Shown piece by piece: positions 59,400-64,000 of a stretch of DNA of 64,000 bases. The first letter of the stretch is position 1. Every line of letters begins with the position of its first letter. The notes beneath the pieces were generated by a model. The model worked only from the letters and a program-made list of their open reading frames with translations. It did not search any database and was not told the DNA's origin. Source of the DNA: Sparassis latifolia (lineage: Eukaryota > Basidiomycota > Agaricomycetes > Polyporales > Sparassidaceae); contig CM031560.1 in the NCBI GenBank assembly GCA_018466975.1, forward strand, positions 310,001 through 374,000, in the 5' to 3' direction. The translations under genes and the position numbers were made by a program.

Positions 59400-60500
59400 T
59401 GCATCTAATATTAGGCGCGACCGTGCGTGAGTCCTATGGACAATGAAGTTTTGCAAGCAACGTTCATCGCAGAAATGGCTTCAGCGAGGGGAACATGAAC
59501 CGAGAAACATACAATGAAAATCCAGGGCGCACTGGCATCCTCGTCTTGTTTCGCGGCAGACCTACGTTGATACTCCGGGACCTGCAAGGTGATCTCTACA
59601 CCAGATGACTGAGCGGAGAAGGTGTCCTCGAACTGAAACGCTTTGCACGAGAAAAGTACAGAGGATGTGCTTGCCGTTGGTGTTCGCGCTCGACGAGTGG
59701 CAAACCCTTCGAAGACCAAGCCAAGGGAGGTTCCGATTAGGCGCCATCGCGTTGCTCGCTGAGATGACGAGAAGTCTACGCGACGCCGTAATTTATATGA
59801 AGAAGCTGGGAATTCTTCATGTCAAATTTCTGGGAAGTCGGGCGCGGTGAGGTGCCCCGGGCATGCAATACAACAATCAGATCACTCAACTAGATGCTTG
59901 TTGGGTAGTCGGGACAAGGATATCAGAGAACTGGCGACCGAGGTCCAGATCGTGCATAGAGCTACCGCTCACTGCGTCTAAAGCATTAACGATCATCGCG
60001 GTCCTGGGAGCATGGCTGGAGGGCGGCTGCGCTGAGTAGGCGGACGAAAGCGAAGTCGCGGCGTCAGAATTAGTGAGTGGACGGGGAATTGAAAAGGAAA
60101 ACCCCTTGCTAGTAGCATATTCGCGTCAAGTCACAAGTCAGAAAATATTCTTCCATGACGTACTTCCAGTCATTTTCTCCAGTCAGTTTGATGTTGATTG
60201 GCTTTGTGTCGATAGCGTTGACAGAATTCGCCGAAGAGAGGCTAGAAATGTCGCAACGAGGAAGAACGACTGTAATACTATTCGGCAGAGATACATGCAC
60301 AAATGTATCTCTTTGCGGAATCATATTAGCAACGTCGAAACTGCTGCCAGTCCTTGCAAAGTTAGAGTTGAAGACGGGCGATCATAAACCAGGGCACGCA
60401 CGTCTTTGCCCCAAGTTCCAACGGCCGCTACCCTCCCTCTGCGCCGCACCCGAAACTACAATTCCAAGAAACTCCTGGATCGTTTTTTTTGCATATTGGC
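59400..60500 (-). other. Conserved unknown block, copy 3
   Basis: This is the clearest copy of the block. Minus-strand pieces are 'IPQRDTFVHVSLPNSITVVL' (60,324-60,265) followed by 'RCDISSLSSANSVNAID', and 'MVFEGFATRRART' (59,719) with 'GVEITLQVPEYQRR'. The amino-acid pattern is shared with copies 1 and 2, but stops fall between the pieces. No family recognised. Confidence 0.35.
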
Positions 60501-60719
60501 GGTCCTTCCGTCAGCGGCCTTGGTGAGTTTGGGGCACCCTAGTGAGCCATACACAAGAAAATCGAACCACGCACCTTTCCCCAGGCTAGTATACCTCACC
60601 TGGGACCACCCTGGCGTACCGTGGACGTCAGGCGGAGTCTCGGAGGCACGTCACGGCGGCACGTGATCGTGACAGACGCGAGACGCCACACACGGCCCGG
60701 CTAGTCCGCTCTCACCGCA

Positions 60720-62500
60720 ACCACTAGCGTGTGCCAGTGCAACCCCCACACAATACCGCTGTCTGATGGGGCCATATTGGGAGCACCTCTGAATATTCTC
60801 AGTCACCGATCGTTCCTGCGTGTCGCTGTTCTGAGCTCTCCTCCGTCTACGTCGCCCTGCGAGATGTGCGAGTCCCAGTTTGCACCCTGCGGGACGTCGA
60901 GGACATTGCGAGCAATTAATTGCTGGAGCAGTACTTGTCGACAACGAGGCGGACCCTGTACATTATTGCATTCCCTCTCGCCACTTCTCCCACAGGCTCC
61001 GCCGTCCCTTGCCTCCCAGTCCCTGGAGAGGCTGACCTACTACCAGTTCCTGACTCCCCGGTCTGCAAAGGAACATCAGGGTATTGCCCGACGCACGATT
61101 TCAAAGGTTTCTCAGTTATGGGAAATTTAAGGAAAAGCGGATCGCGGAAGGTGAGCGCCTCCAACATTCTCTCTTCATCGCGCTAATGTCTGTTGAAAGG
61201 CGAGATGCAGCGGAAGACGTTCCTCTACGGCGAACAGCTCGTGACCATCCTAGACTTCGAGGAACTTGCGTTGCAGTCTGTGGACCCATCGCTAGAGGTC
61301 CGTAAGGACTTAAACATACCCAGCAGCAGAGCTCAATAAGTTTCATTTGGATCCAATTTTCTCAGTGTTGAAGTCAGAGCGCCAACCGCGTTCGTCCATT
61401 CAACGCGAGTGTCGTAAGGTTCTCCAAGAATGGGTTCCCCTGAAATCACACAGGACGCGAGCTACCCATTGCCTTCGGGCATCTCCGTTATTTGTACGTC
61501 GTCGGTGTTCCTTGTTTCGGTCCAGATGATACTCCCTGCGCAAACTTCTCCTTGGCGAAAACAGAGGAAACTACCATCAGTCACAAATGCTGAAGTTTGC
61601 AAAGGAATGTAGATGGCTGGACTTACGCGGCTTGGGCTTCGTGAGCGAAAGATGTACACATTACCATTACACTAACGACCGACTTCGAGGTACTATTCTC
61701 AGCATTGCTTCGCCCGCACGACGCTTCCGGCAGCTCCTCCGCCCTCTATCGCCATATTGACTTCAATCGGACGACAAGGGTTGCCTACTTTCAATCCCTG
61801 CTTTCCACTGTCGTCCAGCGGCCGCATTGAAGCTTCGTAGAAAGACGTGATTGCAGCCGATCTCCCTCGTTATTCTATTTCTATACCTTCATTCTGTGCT
61901 AGACGCCTGGAGCACGACGCGCGAGGTACTGGGGCGCAGGCATCAATAATTTTGAGGTTGTCTGAGACAGAGAACCCGATCTGCTGTGAGTACATGTTAA
62001 CATTTGTATTGTTTACTCCAGTCTCCGATTTCTGTAAATCAGCTGAATATGCCGAACCTCCGACATCCAAATGCAGTCTATTGGTCGCAAAGCGCAGCAG
62101 GCCACAAAGGAAGCATTTTTTCAGAGTGCATTCGCTATAGCAGGATCTCGATACGATGTTTGCGGTGTTGATAAATAGATCGATCACGATCTTATTGGTC
62201 CACTGGGAACTCATACATTGTCATCTTGGATCACTTAATAAGTCCGGTCTCAGGCAGATTTTACGCTCGGCGAGTCGCGTTGAAGAACCCTCAAGTGGCA
62301 CCCCCTAAGACATTCTGAAGTGTACTTGCACTGTTGGATGGTCTCGATAAGTTATCATGGACCAAACGAACACCCGCCAATTGAAAGCCATGGTGCGGGA
62401 GTTTCTAGTGGAACGCATGCAGTGACCACTTATGTAACAAGTTCCAGCTCCACCAGTGGATGTTACATGTGCATTCCTGCAGATTTGTATGCTCATATAT
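60720..62500. other. Gene-poor stretch with a possible small coding fragment near 61.1 kb
   Basis: A frame at about 61,084-61,150 ('DARFQRFLSYGKFKEKRIAE') can be spliced (gtgagcgc at 61,151, gaaag at 61,199) to 'GEMQRKTFLYGEQLVTILDF' and 'EELALQSVDPSLEVRKD'. The result reads as plausible protein but has no recognisable domain and no complete gene around it. It may be another captured exon pair. The remainder shows nothing. Confidence 0.25.
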
Positions 62501-62547
62501 GCCCCTGATGGTCTACTCCCAACACGTGATGAAAGACACTCGACAGA

Positions 62548-63727
62548 TTAACCTTCTCCACCAGGCCTCGGATAGACATACGGGTACTCGAACGAAACGT
62601 CCGCGCACACACCTCGGTTGCACAATGCTTCGACGGCCTCCGTAACACTCGCATTGGCTTCCTGAGGGAAGGTACTGATAGTGAACCTCTGCAGCTCGGC
62701 GAAACGTGCTTCCTCGAAGATGCTGAGGAGGTTTGGTGAAGACTCCATTGTGTTTACCCGCAGCCAGAGGTCGTGGATCCGGCTGCTGGGTGCAATCACG
62801 CCCAGCATGTGTTCCAGAGCGATTGCACGGGAGCCTCGAAGTCCGAGGGTACGCAGCGATACGCAACTGCGCACGTTCAGCTGCTCTACTGCATGAGGTA
62901 TTTGTTATTAACATCGCATGGTTAAAAAATCGCGCGACAAAGTACTCACAATCTGATGTAGAAAACGATTGGTCCAGGAACAGTGTCAAGTCCTCCAGAA
63001 CGCCCCCAACCACCTCCAAGAATTTGCGGACTTGCGGCGTGACGTTTCTTGAAGAATACAATTGGAATTTCCGCAGCGCCGGCTTGAGAGATGCGCATGC
63101 GAACCACTCCAAAAGCGACTGTACAAGCGGCTGATCCACATTGGGATCCATAGATACTTCGATAAGCGGAGGAAGCCGCAAGGGTGCGGGTGCGGTGTCT
63201 GCCACAGCTGTCTTCGCCGAAGACACCATCGCACTGATTTTCAATATGTTCAGCCGTGTCAGAGCAGAGACGAGGCACTGGAATTGCCGGGGACTGCGAA
63301 ACGTGCAGCCGGATAGCGATAACGTGGTAACACGTCCGAACTGCATGAATCCGAAGGGGACGGTATCGGGGTGCATGCATATTCCGTTCCAGTCGAGGTG
63401 CTCGATCAGAAGTTCCTGAATGTCTGAGAGTATGTGTCCGAGGACAAGGGGTAGCCGGTGCACCCACCCCGGCTTCGTATCCTGCAGCTCCAGCCTGTGC
63501 ACGGAGCTCAGCGACCTTTCAACATTGCGGATCCTCGATGCTCGTATGAGCGACTCGAGACTTCTGCGAGTGTCCAGATGAATGCTGTTATACAGGTTGT
63601 AGTGACTGCGCGGTAACCAAGTATGACAAGTAAGGGCACATCTGCAGAGTGACGGAGCGTCGTCCCACAAGAAATCAATTATGCGGTCCGTCAACTCAGT
63701 TGGGAGACCGGGGATCATCGCGGACAT
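62548..63727 (-). CDS. F-box protein, diverged copy D
   Basis: Exons 63727-62950 and 62888-62548 join in phase 1 to 372 residues. The F-box (IPGLPTELTDRIIDFLWDD) and the conserved 'CALTCHTWLPRSHYNLYNS' that follows it place it in the same family as A-C. LRR-like sequence makes up the rest, with 'LEHMLGVIAPSSRIHDLWLR' matching 'LAEILRIISPNCRLQKLDI' of copy C. The intron (62889-62949, GTGAGT..TGCAG) sits at the same place and phase as in the array copies. No minisatellite, Zn2Cys6 relic or other unit landmark surrounds it, so it may be the older single-copy relative. A second Met three codons in could also serve as start. Role: probable SCF substrate adaptor. Confidence 0.85.
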
Positions 63728-64000
63728 TCACTTGTTGAGCTTGAGCACTGCGCATTGTGAAGAAAAAGAAGAGCAAGTTGAGGCTAACAAGTTGCCATTG
63801 AACAGAAGGATGACAGAGTGCTTCACCTTGTGCGTCAGTCGTCTTGATAAGTATCAGATCGCAGAAGACTAGGCTGAAAATCTGGTACCGTAAGCGAGAT
63901 ATCGCCACGTAGAATAAAATATTGAGAAACGTACAGCGAGCAAGTGTCCAGACGCAGAGTGGACTTTCTTTAGTGGGGGAATGGTGGAAGAGATATGCGA
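63728..64000. other. Upstream of F-box D; nothing recognised
   Basis: Short sequence to the window edge with no frame or repeat landmark. It may contain the F-box D promoter. Confidence 0.3.

Larger units (their letters stand above)
54340..60720. repeat. Segmental unit, copy 3
   Basis: The unit opens with 'ccattctccgccccctgcg' (54,390). It continues with 'gccagtaacgccaccgacac' (54,753), 'ctcgctgtctcatcgcc' (55,038) and 'atcagaacttcaga' (56,163), then a foreign VPS9 fragment. F-box C, the degenerate minisatellite, 'gtagacgcacgcatagctg' (59,077), the conserved unknown block and 'gatcgtgacagacgcgag' (60,664) follow. It stops short of the Zn2Cys6 relic, which is absent here. Confidence 0.7.

Noticed and set aside
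61870..62214. 114-codon minus-strand ORF with several Cys
   Set aside because: Reads partly protein-like but has no domain, no paralogue in the window and no exon context; length is compatible with chance.

Overview
This window is nuclear DNA of a filamentous basidiomycete, most likely an Agaricomycete. Coding regions are split by many introns of about 50-60 bp with GT..AG ends. The recognisable genes are families expanded in mushroom-forming fungi: F-box proteins, alpha-type protein kinases with N-terminal Cys motifs, Tnp2/CACTA transposases, Zn(II)2Cys6 regulators and an Argonaute. I see no bacterial operon structure and no RNA gene I would call with confidence. The density of repeats, decayed copies and nested transposons suggests a subtelomeric or heterochromatic block, but that is inference.

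Layout. 1-9.2 kb: decayed repeat-derived sequence, with a Zn2Cys6-regulator pseudogene fragment at the left edge, a 27-bp minisatellite at 3.4 kb and a tRNA-like relic at 3.9 kb. 9.24-12.37 kb: an intact six-exon Argonaute gene whose PIWI domain has lost three of four slicer residues. 15.4-22.66 kb, 33.2-42.5 kb and 54.3-60.7 kb: three copies of one segmental unit, with landmarks in the same order (non-coding block, F-box gene on the minus strand, 15-bp minisatellite, conserved unknown block, Zn2Cys6-regulator relic on the plus strand). The F-box genes have diverged: copy 1 has lost its ATG, copy 2 is intact and has gained a C2H2 zinc-finger tail, copy 3 is broken by a local duplication. A fourth, more diverged F-box gene lies at 62.5-63.7 kb.

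22.66-33.17 kb: a 10.5-kb near-perfect inverted duplication inserted in the array. Its right half (27,863-33,170) is a complete transposon-like element with 23-bp TG..CA terminal inverted repeats. It carries two convergent genes whose stop codons are 18 bp apart: a DDE integrase-type transposase, and a protein with three zinc-ribbon-like motifs followed by an alpha-kinase domain. The left half is a second, frameshifted copy. This two-gene kinase/integrase element is the best candidate here for an undescribed system. 45.4-46.2 kb: a foldback MITE with about 140-bp inverted ends. 46.8-53.9 kb: a decayed Tnp2/CACTA transposase with a convergent companion gene. 56.3-56.8 kb: a captured VPS9-domain gene fragment with its intron.

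How the parts fit. The Argonaute probably works in RNA silencing, but not by slicing if the catalytic reading is right. The F-box genes would supply substrate adaptors for SCF ubiquitin ligases and appear to be evolving by duplication and domain gain. The transposons (integrase/kinase, CACTA, MITE) have broken up the array. All gene structures are spliced by eye.
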